Shown one piece after another: positions 28,808 through 38,567 of a stretch of DNA of 64,000 nucleotides. The stretch's first letter is position 1; the number at the start of each line of letters is the position of its first letter. Below the pieces are notes generated by a model. That model did not search any database and was not told the DNA's origin. It saw only the letters and a list, made by a program, of their open reading frames with translations. Both the position numbers and the translations under genes were made by a program. This DNA comes from Bacteroidales bacterium Phil6 (GTDB lineage: Bacteria > Bacteroidota > Bacteroidia > Bacteroidales > F082): contig NWBN01000014.1 of the NCBI GenBank assembly GCA_002633315.1, positions 124,001-188,000 on the forward strand, written 5' to 3'.

Positions 28808-30268
28808 ATGAACGAAAGTATCTTAACATTAAAACCAGAAGGAGTATGGAAACAGTTCCATGGAATCCTCGAAGTGCCGAGACCATCAAAAAAAGAAGAC
28901 AAGATGGTGGCATATCTTGAGAAATTTGCTCAAGAGCACAATATTGAATATATCAAAGAAGAGTGTGGCAACATCATAATGAAAGCCCCTGCCACCAAAG
29001 GATTCGAAGACCGACAAACCATCATATTGCAGGCTCATATCGATATGGTATGCGAGAAAAACAGCGATAAGACACATGATTTTGAAAATGATCCCATTGA
29101 AGCTGTAATAAAAGGCGAATGGTTACACGCCAATGGCACCACCTTAGGAGCCGACGACGGCATTGGTGTAGCTGCCGCTTTGGCAGTATTGACAGAACCT
29201 GATGTAAAACACGGTCCTATTGAGTGTATCTTCACTGTTGACGAAGAGACCGGATTGACAGGAGCCGACAAATTAGACCCCAAAGACTTTAACGGGCGCA
29301 TACTTCTCAACCTTGACTCGGAAGACGAAGGCGAGATATTCATAGGCTGTGCAGGCGGTATGGACACTGTAATAAAGGTATTTTACCGTATGAACGAAGC
29401 TCCTGAAGACAACACATCATACAAGGTATCCGTCAGTGGGCTTAAAGGAGGTCATTCGGGAGACGACATAAATAAAAATCTTGCCAATGCCAACAAACTG
29501 CTTACAAGAGTCTTATGGTATTCTTTTAATAATTTCGGATTGAGTGTCAATGATATAAATGGTGGCAACTTACGTAACGCCATTGCTCGCGAAGCATTTG
29601 CCATCGTTCTCGTTCCAAATGATCTGACTGAAGATTTTGAACAATATGTCAAAGATATGGAAACTGCTTTCCGCAATGAATATCAGGTCACAGAACCCAA
29701 CCTGTCACTTAAACTGGAAAAATGCGAACAACCGGATGTTGTCATTGATGACATGACAGCTTTCAATCTAATAAATGCACTGTATGCATGTCCTCATGGT
29801 GTAATCGCCATGTCTCAGACCATCCCTAATTTTGTTGAGACGTCAACAAACCTTGCCTCTATCAAGAAAAAAGACGGATATTTCTTCATTCAAACTTCAC
29901 AACGCAGTTCAATAGAATCTTCAAAAGAAGATATTGCCGACATGGTAGAGGCCTGTTTCTCTCTTGCCGATGCTGAAGTAAAACATACTGACGGATATCC
30001 CGGTTGGACTCCGAACCCAAACTCGGTGATATGTGCCATTGCCGAAGACTGTTATAGAAAACGTTTCTCGAAAGAGCCTAAGGTAAAAGCAATACATGCC
30101 GGGTTGGAATGCGGACTCATAGGAGACAAAATTCAAGGCATGGACATGATATCTTTTGGACCAACACTGCGTGGTGTTCATTCACCTGACGAACGCATCG
30201 AGATTGCCACCGTACAAAAATTCTGGGATTTATTGCTTGACATTCTCGCAAACGCACCGAAGAAATAA
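28808..30268 (+). CDS. pepD: Cytosolic Xaa-His dipeptidase / aminoacyl-histidine dipeptidase
   Basis: A 486-residue M20-family dizinc peptidase cleaving dipeptides such as carnosine-like Xaa-His. Metal-site motifs: ILQAHIDMVCE (His and Asp context), LGADDGIGVAAALA with the bridging Asp, and TVDEETGLTGA with the catalytic Glu; a late HAGLECGLIGDKI and FGPTLRGVHSPDE supply the last ligands. Length matches E. coli PepD (about 485). No signal peptide, so cytoplasmic. Monocistronic, closed by a terminator. Confidence 0.95.
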   Translation: MNESILTLKPEGVWKQFHGILEVPRPSKKEDKMVAYLEKFAQEHNIEYIKEECGNIIMKAPATKGFEDRQTIILQAHIDMVCEKNSDKTHDFENDPIEAVIKGEWLHANGTTLGADDGIGVAAALAVLTEPDVKHGPIECIFTVDEETGLTGADKLDPKDFNGRILLNLDSEDEGEIFIGCAGGMDTVIKVFYRMNEAPEDNTSYKVSVSGLKGGHSGDDINKNLANANKLLTRVLWYSFNNFGLSVNDINGGNLRNAIAREAFAIVLVPNDLTEDFEQYVKDMETAFRNEYQVTEPNLSLKLEKCEQPDVVIDDMTAFNLINALYACPHGVIAMSQTIPNFVETSTNLASIKKKDGYFFIQTSQRSSIESSKEDIADMVEACFSLADAEVKHTDGYPGWTPNPNSVICAIAEDCYRKRFSKEPKVKAIHAGLECGLIGDKIQGMDMISFGPTLRGVHSPDERIEIATVQKFWDLLLDILANAPKK

Positions 30269-30285
30269 ATACACCAACATAAAAC

Positions 30286-30313
30286 AACAAGAGCGGCATT
30301 TGTCGCTCTTGTT
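30286..30313. terminator. Bidirectional terminator between pepD and the OYE gene
   Basis: A 10-bp stem, AACAAGAGCG (30286-30295) with 30304-30313, loop of 8 bases, between convergent genes. Confidence 0.75.
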
Positions 30314-30436
30314 ACGTATATCCTTAAAACTTGCCGTTAGTCTCGTCAGAAAATATCATCATAAACTTTCTATCTATACGTCAGACCAAACATCAAAAGA
30401 GTCTATTTTGTTGTTATCCATATTATTCAATATGAA

Positions 30437-31666
30437 TCATTTGACAGAATCTATCTCTTTTTGCAGACGATGAGGCAAGTTCTCGACACAATGATGACAT
30501 TTCATATCTTTACTGTACATTCTTCCAATACAATAGTTAGAATGCCCGCATTCACTTTTATGGATCTCTCCGGATTTCAATTTATTGACAAAATCAGTAT
30601 CATTTATCAAAGAGCGAGCCATCTGAAAAGCCACAAATCCGTTATCGAGCACTTCTTCCATTTTATCCTTGGAAATCATTCCACCAACATAAATTAGAGG
30701 CAGAGAAAGATTTTCACGAAATATCTTTGCTGTATCCAAAAAATAAGCTTCTTTATAAGGCACTGTCGGCATCATTAATCTGCCGAAGAGCAAAACGCCT
30801 ATCTTAAGCCACCAAAAATGTCGAGTATCCATATAATAAGCAAGCGTTTTAAGAGGCATGGCCCCGGCCATCACCGTCATCGGAGCTCTGCTTACAAAGC
30901 CGGCAGTAAGGACGAGAGCATGAACACCGAGACGTTCCAACTCTTTCGCCACCGTAATACAATCATCGACCTGCATGCCTCTTTTGAAGCCATCATACAT
31001 ATTAGTCTTCACTATAACTGCCATGTCATCACCAGCCTTATCCATCACTTCTTCTATGACCATACGCATCAAACGCATTCTATTGTCGAGAGATCCGCCC
31101 CATTTGTCATGTCTATGATTGGTATAAGGCGAAAGGAACTGGCTTATAAGATAACCATGACCAGCATGAATCTCCACACAATCGAAACCTGCCTCGCGTG
31201 CAAGACACACAGCTTTGCCGAAATCCTTGACAAGTTGCAATATTTCATCTTCACGCATTTTACGCACAATGGTAGGAGAATAAAGATTAAAACCAGATGA
31301 TGCACCTACAGGAATAGAGCCGCAGGTCGATCTGTGTGTCATGTTACCGCAGTGACCGAGTTGAATAGAAGCCTTAGCTCCTTCTTTATGAATGGCATCT
31401 GTAAGTTTACGCAACTCCGGGACTATCTCTTCCCGCATCCACAACTGACCATCAAAAGAAAGACCACTCCTGTTCACTGCTGCATAAGCTACAGTTGTCA
31501 TACCAATTCCACCACGAGCCACAGCAGTATGATAATCAAACAATGCCTGTGTAGGCCTATTGCCTTGGCACATGTTCTCAAAAGCAGCAGAACGTATTGT
31601 TCTGTTTCGAAGCTCAACAGGTCCAATCTTGCAGGGCGTAAAAATCTTTGATTCAGCAACTTCCAT
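30437..31666 (-). CDS. NADH:flavin oxidoreductase, old yellow enzyme family
   Basis: A 409-residue FMN-dependent ene-reductase. The TIM-barrel motifs are FTPCKIGPVELRNRTIRSAAFE at the start, KASIQLGHCGN, the substrate/FMN block FDCVEIHAGHGYLISQFLSP, RHDKWGGSLDNRMRL and PLIYVGGMIS. It ends with a Cys cluster (ECGHSNYCIGRM ... CHHC) like the iron-sulfur region of the larger BaiCD/BaiH or 2,4-dienoyl-CoA reductases, but lacks their FAD/NAD-binding domain. It lies 3 bp after a steroid 5-alpha-reductase-like gene in the same operon, which makes a reductase for enone lipids (steroid, bile acid or other) plausible but unproven. Confidence 0.87.
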   Translation of the reverse strand: MEVAESKIFTPCKIGPVELRNRTIRSAAFENMCQGNRPTQALFDYHTAVARGGIGMTTVAYAAVNRSGLSFDGQLWMREEIVPELRKLTDAIHKEGAKASIQLGHCGNMTHRSTCGSIPVGASSGFNLYSPTIVRKMREDEILQLVKDFGKAVCLAREAGFDCVEIHAGHGYLISQFLSPYTNHRHDKWGGSLDNRMRLMRMVIEEVMDKAGDDMAVIVKTNMYDGFKRGMQVDDCITVAKELERLGVHALVLTAGFVSRAPMTVMAGAMPLKTLAYYMDTRHFWWLKIGVLLFGRLMMPTVPYKEAYFLDTAKIFRENLSLPLIYVGGMISKDKMEEVLDNGFVAFQMARSLINDTDFVNKLKSGEIHKSECGHSNYCIGRMYSKDMKCHHCVENLPHRLQKEIDSVK

Positions 31667-31669
31667 AAT

Positions 31670-32431
31670 TTAATAAATAAAAGGAATTATTCTTTTCACT
31701 TTTTTAGTATCAAGTTCATCTCCAAATTCAGATTTATAATGATTATAAATACGAGCAGCACGAGGTGCAAGATTGGCAAATGTCCACAACACGAAAACAG
31801 CACCCGACAATGAGTATGTCAAAATGGCAAATCCAATCCATTCGACCAACTCTCCAAAATAATTCGCAGACGTCACATATTTAAACATGCCGCCTTTAGG
31901 CAAATAATGTTTTGTATCACCATTCTGCCGAAGATTTCTTATAATATTGTCAGAATGAATATTTATAACCATACCAACAAAAAATATTATCGTTCCGATA
32001 ATAAACTTTGGTGTTGTAAGCCATTCTATTGTATAATAATCAGTTGGAGATTTATAAAACAACCAACCGCCCTGCATAATAGCATTAATACAATTAAACA
32101 ACATTCCTAACAACATAATAACAAGAGCCATTTTACTCTTACCCCTCATCAAAAAAGGAAACACTAATGACCTATTTAGATAATGTATCTCAAAAATAAC
32201 AAGAATCACTATACAAGTGATATTGTCAACCCGTGAAGATTTCAACCACAATACTAGCATAATAATAAAAACAGGCAATTCCATCAATACCCAACCGAGT
32301 TTGTTATTTATCGGCATACCCCATTTTCTATTGTAAAACACACCATAACCTGCCTCTACGAAATATAATGCAATGAAAACGACTACGGCAAGTACCGACA
32401 TTATCAGAAGCAACATATCATAACCATCCAT
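31670..32431 (-). CDS. Steroid 5-alpha-reductase-like membrane protein (DUF1295/3-oxo-5-alpha-steroid 4-dehydrogenase family)
   Basis: A 253-residue protein with about six membrane helices. The C-terminal block carries the family signs NIHSDNIIRNLRQNGDTKHYLPKGGMFKYVTSANYFGELVEWIGFA, which is the NADPH-binding region of 3-oxo-5-alpha-steroid 4-dehydrogenases. Such enzymes reduce the delta-4 double bond of 3-oxosteroids, giving the 5-alpha product. I start at the ATG 32431, since the frame extends two codons only to a TTG. It lies between an ABC exporter (24 bp) and an old yellow enzyme (3 bp), all minus strand and tightly packed. The real substrate is not known. Confidence 0.82.
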   Translation of the reverse strand: MDGYDMLLLIMSVLAVVVFIALYFVEAGYGVFYNRKWGMPINNKLGWVLMELPVFIIMLVLWLKSSRVDNITCIVILVIFEIHYLNRSLVFPFLMRGKSKMALVIMLLGMLFNCINAIMQGGWLFYKSPTDYYTIEWLTTPKFIIGTIIFFVGMVINIHSDNIIRNLRQNGDTKHYLPKGGMFKYVTSANYFGELVEWIGFAILTYSLSGAVFVLWTFANLAPRAARIYNHYKSEFGDELDTKKVKRIIPFIY

Positions 32432-32455
32432 AAACAAATACCCTTTTAATTCATA

Positions 32456-34285
32456 TTAGTTAAACGATTGTAAATCCGTAAGTTTTTTATAAACTCCTCC
32501 TTTAATTATCAATTCTTCATGTTTGCCTCGTTCCACGATGATGCCTTTAGAAATAACTATTATCTCGTCAGCATTTTGAATTGTGGACAATCTGTGAGCT
32601 ATAACTATTGAGGTTCTGCTGCTCATAACTTTAGAGAGTGCCTCTTGAACAAGACGTTCTGATTCAGTATCGAGGGAAGATGTTGCCTCATCAAGAATCA
32701 AGATAGGAGGATTTTTCAAGACAGCCCTTGCAATACTGATACGTTGTCGTTGACCTCCGGAAAGATTCATACCACGGTCGCCAATAAAAGTATCATAACC
32801 ATTCTCCATTTCCATAATAAAATCGTGAGCATTAGCCACTTTAGCCGCCTCAATGACCGCTTCACGTGATGCATGTTCCATACCAAAAGCTATATTATTG
32901 AAAACTGTATCATTAAATAGAATACTCTCTTGAGAAACAACGCCAAACTGGCCACGAAGATCCTCTATCCTATAATCTCTAATATCAACATCATCAAGTT
33001 TGATAACTCCACCGGAGACATCATAAAAACGAGGCAACAGATCCACCAAAGTAGATTTTCCCCCGCCACTCTCTCCTACCAAAGCAATCATTTTACCTTT
33101 TTCCACCGTGATATTGATATTTTTCAAGACGTCATCTTTGCCATAGCGGAAACTAACATTATCATACTGTATGGATTTTTCAAATGATTTCAATGGCAAA
33201 GCATCAGGTTTCTCAACAATAATTTCTTCAGCATCAAGTATTTCAAAGATACGATCTGCAGAAGCCATACCTTTCTGCAAACAATAAAAACTCTGTGAAA
33301 AAGACTTTGCCGGAGATATTATCTGCGAAAAAACAACAATATAAGCTATAAAATTAGCAGCTGTTATAGTGGAATTGCCATTTAAAATCAAAGTAGAGCC
33401 AAACCACAGCACCACTGCTATGATAACAGAAGAAAGGAACTCACTCATTGGAGAACTGAGATCCCTTTTCCTATAGACGAATTTCAATAAACGTGAATAA
33501 TTGTTATTCTGTTCATCAAATTTCTCATCTGAATATTTGATGGCATTGAAAGCCTTGATGATACGCAATCCCGAAAGTGTTTCTTCTATGGTAGCAAGCA
33601 TACCGGCAAATAGAGTCATACCTTCTTTTGAATCTTTTTTCAATGACTTGCCTATCTTACCTATTATAATACCGCCTATAGGCAAAATCACTAAAACAAA
33701 AAGTGTAAGTTTCCAACTTACGCCAAGCATATACAGAAAATATGCTATTATTGTAAGAGGTGATTTGATAAATACATCGAGATAATTCATTATTGAGACC
33801 TCAATCTCTTGAACATCAGTAGTTATCCTTGCAATAATATCACCTTTTTTCTGTTTTCCGTAAAAAGAAAGAGGTAAAATCAACAACTTGGCATATATGT
33901 CACGCCGAATGTCTTTTATAGTACCGACACGAACTGAGGCCATATAAAACAATGCCATATAGGTTGTAAGATTGCGCAGGAAAAATGCCAAAACGAGCAA
34001 CACACAAATAAATATCAAAGCCACAGCCTGGCCTTTTTCAATGATAATCAAACTAATATAATAATTCATCAATCCCAATAAAGCATCTGAATTAATTGAA
34101 AACTCCGGTTTTACAAGTAAAAGATTTGAAGGATTGAACAACAAATTAAGAAATGGAACTATCATAGAGAACGAAAACAATGAAAACACTATTGCCAACA
34201 AGTTGAACAACAAATTCATTGTAACGCTAAACCAATATGGTTTAACATATTTGAGGATTCTTTTGAAATTGGTGTTGCGTTTCAT
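32456..34285 (-). CDS. MsbA-like ABC exporter (fused permease and ATPase)
   Basis: A 609-residue half-transporter. Six helices form the type IV exporter transmembrane domain (about 15-330; IIARITTDVQEIE is the coupling-helix region), followed by the nucleotide-binding domain: Walker A GESGGGKSTL, Q-loop VSQESILFND, ABC signature LSGGQRQR, Walker B ILILDEATSS and the switch AHRLSTI. Closest in type to MsbA/lipid A or drug exporters. It starts 10 bp after purB and is followed by the two reductase genes, so it is read with them. Whether it exports their product or lipid A cannot be told. Confidence 0.9.
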   Translation of the reverse strand: MKRNTNFKRILKYVKPYWFSVTMNLLFNLLAIVFSLFSFSMIVPFLNLLFNPSNLLLVKPEFSINSDALLGLMNYYISLIIIEKGQAVALIFICVLLVLAFFLRNLTTYMALFYMASVRVGTIKDIRRDIYAKLLILPLSFYGKQKKGDIIARITTDVQEIEVSIMNYLDVFIKSPLTIIAYFLYMLGVSWKLTLFVLVILPIGGIIIGKIGKSLKKDSKEGMTLFAGMLATIEETLSGLRIIKAFNAIKYSDEKFDEQNNNYSRLLKFVYRKRDLSSPMSEFLSSVIIAVVLWFGSTLILNGNSTITAANFIAYIVVFSQIISPAKSFSQSFYCLQKGMASADRIFEILDAEEIIVEKPDALPLKSFEKSIQYDNVSFRYGKDDVLKNINITVEKGKMIALVGESGGGKSTLVDLLPRFYDVSGGVIKLDDVDIRDYRIEDLRGQFGVVSQESILFNDTVFNNIAFGMEHASREAVIEAAKVANAHDFIMEMENGYDTFIGDRGMNLSGGQRQRISIARAVLKNPPILILDEATSSLDTESERLVQEALSKVMSSRTSIVIAHRLSTIQNADEIIVISKGIIVERGKHEELIIKGGVYKKLTDLQSFN

Positions 34286-34295
34286 CTAACAAACA

Positions 34296-35642
34296 TTAGT
34301 AATTAAAACCGGTATAATTTTCAGGCGTAATACTATGCATTTCTGTCTTAACAGAGTCACTTACAGGAAGTTCGTCAATAAAATCATCAATAGATTCTTT
34401 TGTTACTTTAGTATTGGTACGAGTTAATTTCTTAAGTAATTCGTACGCACCTTCCACCTGTTCACGACGCAAGATTGTCTGTATGGCTTCTGCCACCACA
34501 GCATAATTATTATGCAAGTCTTCATTAAGTTTAGGCTCATTAAGTATCAGTTTATCAAGACCTTTCATCAATGATAAAAATGCTATCAAAGAATGGGCGA
34601 CCGGCACTCCAATATTACGTGTCACTGTTGAGTCTGTCAAGTCTCGTTGCAGACGACTTACAGGCAATTTACGACTCAAATGTTCGAATATGGCATTTGC
34701 CATACCGAGATTACCTTCGGCGTTTTCAAAATCTATCGGGTTCACTTTATGAGGCATAGCCGACGACCCCACCTCACCTGCTTTTATTTTTTGTTTAAAA
34801 TAATCCATCGAGATATACAGCCAGATGTCGCGAGACAAATCCATAAGTATAGTATTGACACGTTTCATGGCATCGAAATAGGCCGCCATCATGTCATAGT
34901 GTTCGATTTGCGTAGTAGTATTTTGTCTTTTCAATCCCAAATGCGCCACGAAATCATTAGCAAAATCTTTCCATGATATTGAAGGATAAGCCACTTTATG
35001 AGCATTCATATTACCCGTTGCTCCACCGAATTTTGCTGTAAAAGGAATATCATCAAGCATATCCAACTGAGCTGCAAGACGTTCTACAAACACATAAATC
35101 TCTTTTCCAAGATGCGTTGGACTTGCAGGTTGACCATGAGTATGAGCCAACATCGGCACCTCACGCCATTCTTCAGCAAGAGCATTTAGTTTATTGACAA
35201 GCGACAACAAAGTTGGCCTAATGACTTCCTCTTGAGATTTCTTAATACAATAAGGGACTGCCACATTATTAATATCCTGTGAAGTGAGACCAAAATGAAT
35301 AAACTCCTTATACGATGTCAGATTCAATTTGTCGAAACGTCGTTTTAAAAAATATTCTACCGCCTTAACATCATGATTGGTTTCCTTCTCAATATCTTTA
35401 ATCTCTTGAGCATCATCAAGTTGAAACTCTTCATAAATCATACGTAGAGCAGAGAACTTATCATGTTCAAACTCTTTCAATTGTGGTAATGGCAATTCGC
35501 ATAAAGCAATAAAATATTCAACTTCCACCATCACTCTGCTTTTAATAAGAGCGAACTCTGAGAAATAGTTGTCAAGTTTCTCAACTTTTGAACGATATCT
35601 GCCGTCTATTGGAGAGATAGCAGTCAATTGGGATAAAGTCAT
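34296..35642 (-). CDS. purB: Adenylosuccinate lyase
   Basis: Purine biosynthesis enzyme splitting SAICAR and adenylosuccinate. A 448-residue protein of the fumarase/aspartase superfamily: start TAISPIDGRYRSKVEKLDNYFSE, the catalytic loop signature GSSAMPHKVNPIDFENAEGN, and FIHFGLTSQDINN. It is the first gene of the tight minus-strand run purB, ABC exporter, reductase, reductase. The association with lipid-type genes is likely by co-transcription only. A TATTTTTG box just upstream is a probable -7 element, though its TTG spacing (17) is short. Confidence 0.96.
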   Translation of the reverse strand: MTLSQLTAISPIDGRYRSKVEKLDNYFSEFALIKSRVMVEVEYFIALCELPLPQLKEFEHDKFSALRMIYEEFQLDDAQEIKDIEKETNHDVKAVEYFLKRRFDKLNLTSYKEFIHFGLTSQDINNVAVPYCIKKSQEEVIRPTLLSLVNKLNALAEEWREVPMLAHTHGQPASPTHLGKEIYVFVERLAAQLDMLDDIPFTAKFGGATGNMNAHKVAYPSISWKDFANDFVAHLGLKRQNTTTQIEHYDMMAAYFDAMKRVNTILMDLSRDIWLYISMDYFKQKIKAGEVGSSAMPHKVNPIDFENAEGNLGMANAIFEHLSRKLPVSRLQRDLTDSTVTRNIGVPVAHSLIAFLSLMKGLDKLILNEPKLNEDLHNNYAVVAEAIQTILRREQVEGAYELLKKLTRTNTKVTKESIDDFIDELPVSDSVKTEMHSITPENYTGFNY

Positions 35643-35793
35643 TTTTGTCGATTTAATTTATCGCAAAAATACAAAATATAAATGAAAACAAAAGTAAAGA
35701 CAAAAAAAATACAAATTTTCAACGAAACAAGATATTTCTAAAACGCAATAGTTATTATAATAATCAAATAAATGCAGTAAAATAATAACAATA

Positions 35794-36240
35794 TCAATTG
35801 CACGAATCAGAGAAAAAGAGTGTATTTAAACATTTGTTTTCAAGAATAATATCATATACATTACAATCAAACGGCAATATATTAGTTACAATAAAAATAA
35901 TATTATTTTCTTTTCCATATAACACAAATGCATTATATGCATAACACCATTGCAATGTATATGTTAATATTTTAACATTATGGTAATATACACTCAATTG
36001 CAGCTCATCCAAGCGGGATAACATTTCACATTGCAGTATTTTTGATTTCTTTTTTCCATTATCATATACTGCAACAAAGAGTATATCAGCTTTAGACCTG
36101 TACCACATTGATATATAAAAGAATACATCAACAACACCACATTCATTCCAAGATAACGGGAATGCGGCAGCATACCATTTTCCCGAAAAGCCTGCACACA
36201 GCAATGGCTTCAACGGATTTTTTTCAAAATCTTTAAACAT
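35794..36240 (-). CDS. Orphan protein, function unknown
   Basis: A 148-residue protein rich in aromatic residues and Cys (about 9 Cys), without signal peptide or clear membrane segment. The pattern is of beta strands (FVLYGKENNIIFIVTNILPF). I recognise no domain. It lies alone between purB and lpdA, with 150 bp and 300 bp of AT-rich DNA on either side, and its codon choice is more AT-rich than its neighbours, so recent acquisition is possible. It could also be a relic; the frame is intact but short. Confidence 0.45.
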   Translation of the reverse strand: MFKDFEKNPLKPLLCAGFSGKWYAAAFPLSWNECGVVDVFFYISMWYRSKADILFVAVYDNGKKKSKILQCEMLSRLDELQLSVYYHNVKILTYTLQWCYAYNAFVLYGKENNIIFIVTNILPFDCNVYDIILENKCLNTLFFSDSCN

Positions 36241-36480
36241 AATTCAAAAAATAAAGGGAACACGATGCCAATGGCACCACAAATTTGATTTATCACTGCA
36301 AAAGTATATATAATATAAATGTGTCAAGGTTTTTTGAAAAAAAAACTACATTTTTTCAAAAATTTTAACATATTAAATAAATCATAACTTTAAAAAGTAA
36401 TGTTTCATTAACATTTTTAACAAAAAAAGTCAAAATATATAGCATATAGATAAATTTATCAAAAAAGACAGAGCGATAGT

Positions 36481-36510
36481 TTGACATACCAATTTTATTT
36501 TGTAATTTCG
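36481..36510 (+). promoter_or_regulatory. lpdA promoter
   Basis: TTG (36481-36483), 19 nt, TAATTTCG (36503-36510): one mismatch to TAnnTTTG, at the right place 49 bp before the lpdA start. Confidence 0.6.
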
Positions 36511-36558
36511 CACTCTAAATACATTAAAAAGAATAGCAATAATTAAACAAGTGATTTT

Positions 36559-37950
36559 ATGAGGTACGATGTTATTGTAATAGGCAGTGGACCGGGAGGA
36601 TACGTTGCAGCCATCAGAGCTTCACAATTAGGGAAAAAAGTTGCCGTTGTCGAGAAGGCAGAAATTGGAGGAATATGTTTGAATTGGGGTTGTATTCCGA
36701 CTAAAGCATTATTAAAAAGTGCACAGGTATATACTTATATGCAACATGCCGAAAGTTACGGAATCTCTATTGAAGGCACAGTAAAAGCCGACATGGAAGC
36801 CGTAGTTAAAAGAAGTCGTGGTGTAGCAGAAGGGATGAGCAAAGGAATACAGTATCTTTTTAAAAAGAATAATGTTGAGATGATTAACGGATTCGGCTCG
36901 CTGACGGCAGAGAAAAAAGTCAAGGTCGTCGATTCCGACGGTAATATTTCAGAACACGAAGCAGACCACATCATTCTTGCCACCGGTGCAAGAGTTAAAG
37001 AACTTCCCAATTTGCCAATAGACGGAAAAAAGATAATAGGATATCGCCAGGCACTTGTACTCGACAAATTACCTGAGACCATGTTGGTAGTAGGCTCCGG
37101 TGCAATAGGTTCCGAGTTCGCTTTCTTCTTCACTTCCATGGGCGTGAAAGTAACTTTGGTAGAATTCATGCCTAACATATTGCCTGTAGAAGATGAGGAA
37201 GTCTCCAAACAGGTAGAACGTTGCTTCAAAAAACTAAAAATGACAGTAATGACGGACTCATCAGTCACTGACGTTGATACATCGGGAGAAAAATGTATTT
37301 GTACCGTTAGCACCAAAAAAGGCGATAAAATCGTTGAAGCCGATATCGTATTGTCAGCTGTCGGAGTTCAAACCAACCTCGAGGGTCTTGGTCTTGAAAA
37401 TATTGGCATCAGCAATGAAAAAGGTAAAATCAATGTAGATGAATATTACAGGACCAATGTAGAAGGTGTTTATGCTATTGGAGACATAGTGCACGGACCG
37501 GCATTAGCGCACAAGGCATCGCACGAAGCAATCATCTGTGTGGAAAAAATATGCGGATTAGAACCCAAACCCCTGAATTATAACAACATACCCGGATGCA
37601 CTTATATCACTCCCGAAGTAGCGTCGGTAGGACTTACAGAAGCAAAGGCTTTAGCTGCCGGATATCAAATCAAAGTAGGAAAATTCCCATTCACCGCTTC
37701 CGGCAAGGCAAGTGCTGCAGGTAACAAAGACGGATTCATAAAAGTTATTTTCAATGCTGAGAACGGACAATGGCTCGGTTGTCACATGGTTGGAGACAAT
37801 GTTACAGAGATGGTGGCGACAGCAGTATTGGCACGCGAGTTGGGTGCTACCGGACGTGACATCATTGAAAACATTTTCCCTCATCCCACCATGTCCGAAG
37901 CTATCATGGAAGCTGCTGCCGCAGCATACGGAGAAGTGGTGCATCTTTAA
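36559..37950 (+). CDS. lpdA: Dihydrolipoyl dehydrogenase (E3 / L protein)
   Basis: A 463-residue FAD-containing disulfide oxidoreductase that reoxidises dihydrolipoamide for 2-oxoacid dehydrogenases or the glycine cleavage system. FAD motif VIGSGPGGYVAAIRASQLG, redox disulfide GGICLNWGCIPTKALL (two Cys, five apart), NAD motif VVGSGAIGSEFAFFFTSMG, second FAD site YAIGDIVHG and the interface HPTMSEAIMEAA. Monocistronic with a strong promoter and terminator. As no E1/E2 genes are adjacent, its partner may be the glycine cleavage system whose T protein is at 18046. Confidence 0.96.
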   Translation: MRYDVIVIGSGPGGYVAAIRASQLGKKVAVVEKAEIGGICLNWGCIPTKALLKSAQVYTYMQHAESYGISIEGTVKADMEAVVKRSRGVAEGMSKGIQYLFKKNNVEMINGFGSLTAEKKVKVVDSDGNISEHEADHIILATGARVKELPNLPIDGKKIIGYRQALVLDKLPETMLVVGSGAIGSEFAFFFTSMGVKVTLVEFMPNILPVEDEEVSKQVERCFKKLKMTVMTDSSVTDVDTSGEKCICTVSTKKGDKIVEADIVLSAVGVQTNLEGLGLENIGISNEKGKINVDEYYRTNVEGVYAIGDIVHGPALAHKASHEAIICVEKICGLEPKPLNYNNIPGCTYITPEVASVGLTEAKALAAGYQIKVGKFPFTASGKASAAGNKDGFIKVIFNAENGQWLGCHMVGDNVTEMVATAVLARELGATGRDIIENIFPHPTMSEAIMEAAAAAYGEVVHL

Positions 37951-37973
37951 TTTTTAGCGAAATACATATAAGT

Positions 37974-38004
37974 GTCGTCACGTTTTTTCGTGACGACCTT
38001 TTTA
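37974..38004 (+). terminator. Terminator after lpdA
   Basis: A 9-bp GC-rich stem (GTCGTCACG, 37974-37982, with 37989-37997), T6 loop and a T-run tail. Confidence 0.88.
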
Positions 38005-38020
38005 GTCAAATAAACATAAT

Positions 38021-38563
38021 ATGAAAATAGACAAAACACCTATCGAAGGTTTATTAATAATCACCCCTAAAATCTTTAAAGACGAAAGAGGTTATTTTTT
38101 TGAATCTTATAACAAAAAGACATTCAATGAGATGGGACTGAACTTTAATTTTGTTCAAGACAACGAGTCATTTTCGTCAAAAGGTGTATTGAGAGGTTTG
38201 CATTTTCAGAAGCCACCATATTCACAAGGAAAACTGATAAGAGTTGTAAAAGGCAGTGTTTTAGACGTGGCAGTTGACTTGCGCAAAAGTTCCAACACAT
38301 TCGGGAAATGGCATTCCATCATCCTCGACGGAGAAAACAAACAAATGTTTTATATCCCGGAAGGTTTTGCTCATGGCTTTTTAACATTGGAAGACAATAC
38401 CATATTCACATATAAATGCACCAATCTCTACTGTAAAGAGTCAGAGGGCAGCATAAGATGGAACGACCCCGACATCAATATCGATTGGGAATGTGTTAAT
38501 CCTATTCTCTCTGATAAAGACAATACAGCTCCATTTTTAAAAGATATTGTAATTCCTTTTTAA
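38021..38563 (+). CDS. rfbC: dTDP-4-dehydrorhamnose 3,5-epimerase
   Basis: A 180-residue cupin enzyme of dTDP-L-rhamnose synthesis. PRK motifs are complete: DERGYFFESYNKKTFNEMGL, the catalytic His in GVLRGLHFQKPPYSQGKLIRV, DVAVDLRKSSNTFGKW, and IPEGFAHGFLTLEDNT. The other rhamnose genes are not adjacent. It begins the tight set rfbC, transglycosylase (4-bp gap), uvrA (8-bp gap). Confidence 0.95.
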   Translation: MKIDKTPIEGLLIITPKIFKDERGYFFESYNKKTFNEMGLNFNFVQDNESFSSKGVLRGLHFQKPPYSQGKLIRVVKGSVLDVAVDLRKSSNTFGKWHSIILDGENKQMFYIPEGFAHGFLTLEDNTIFTYKCTNLYCKESEGSIRWNDPDINIDWECVNPILSDKDNTAPFLKDIVIPF

Positions 38564-38567
38564 TGAC

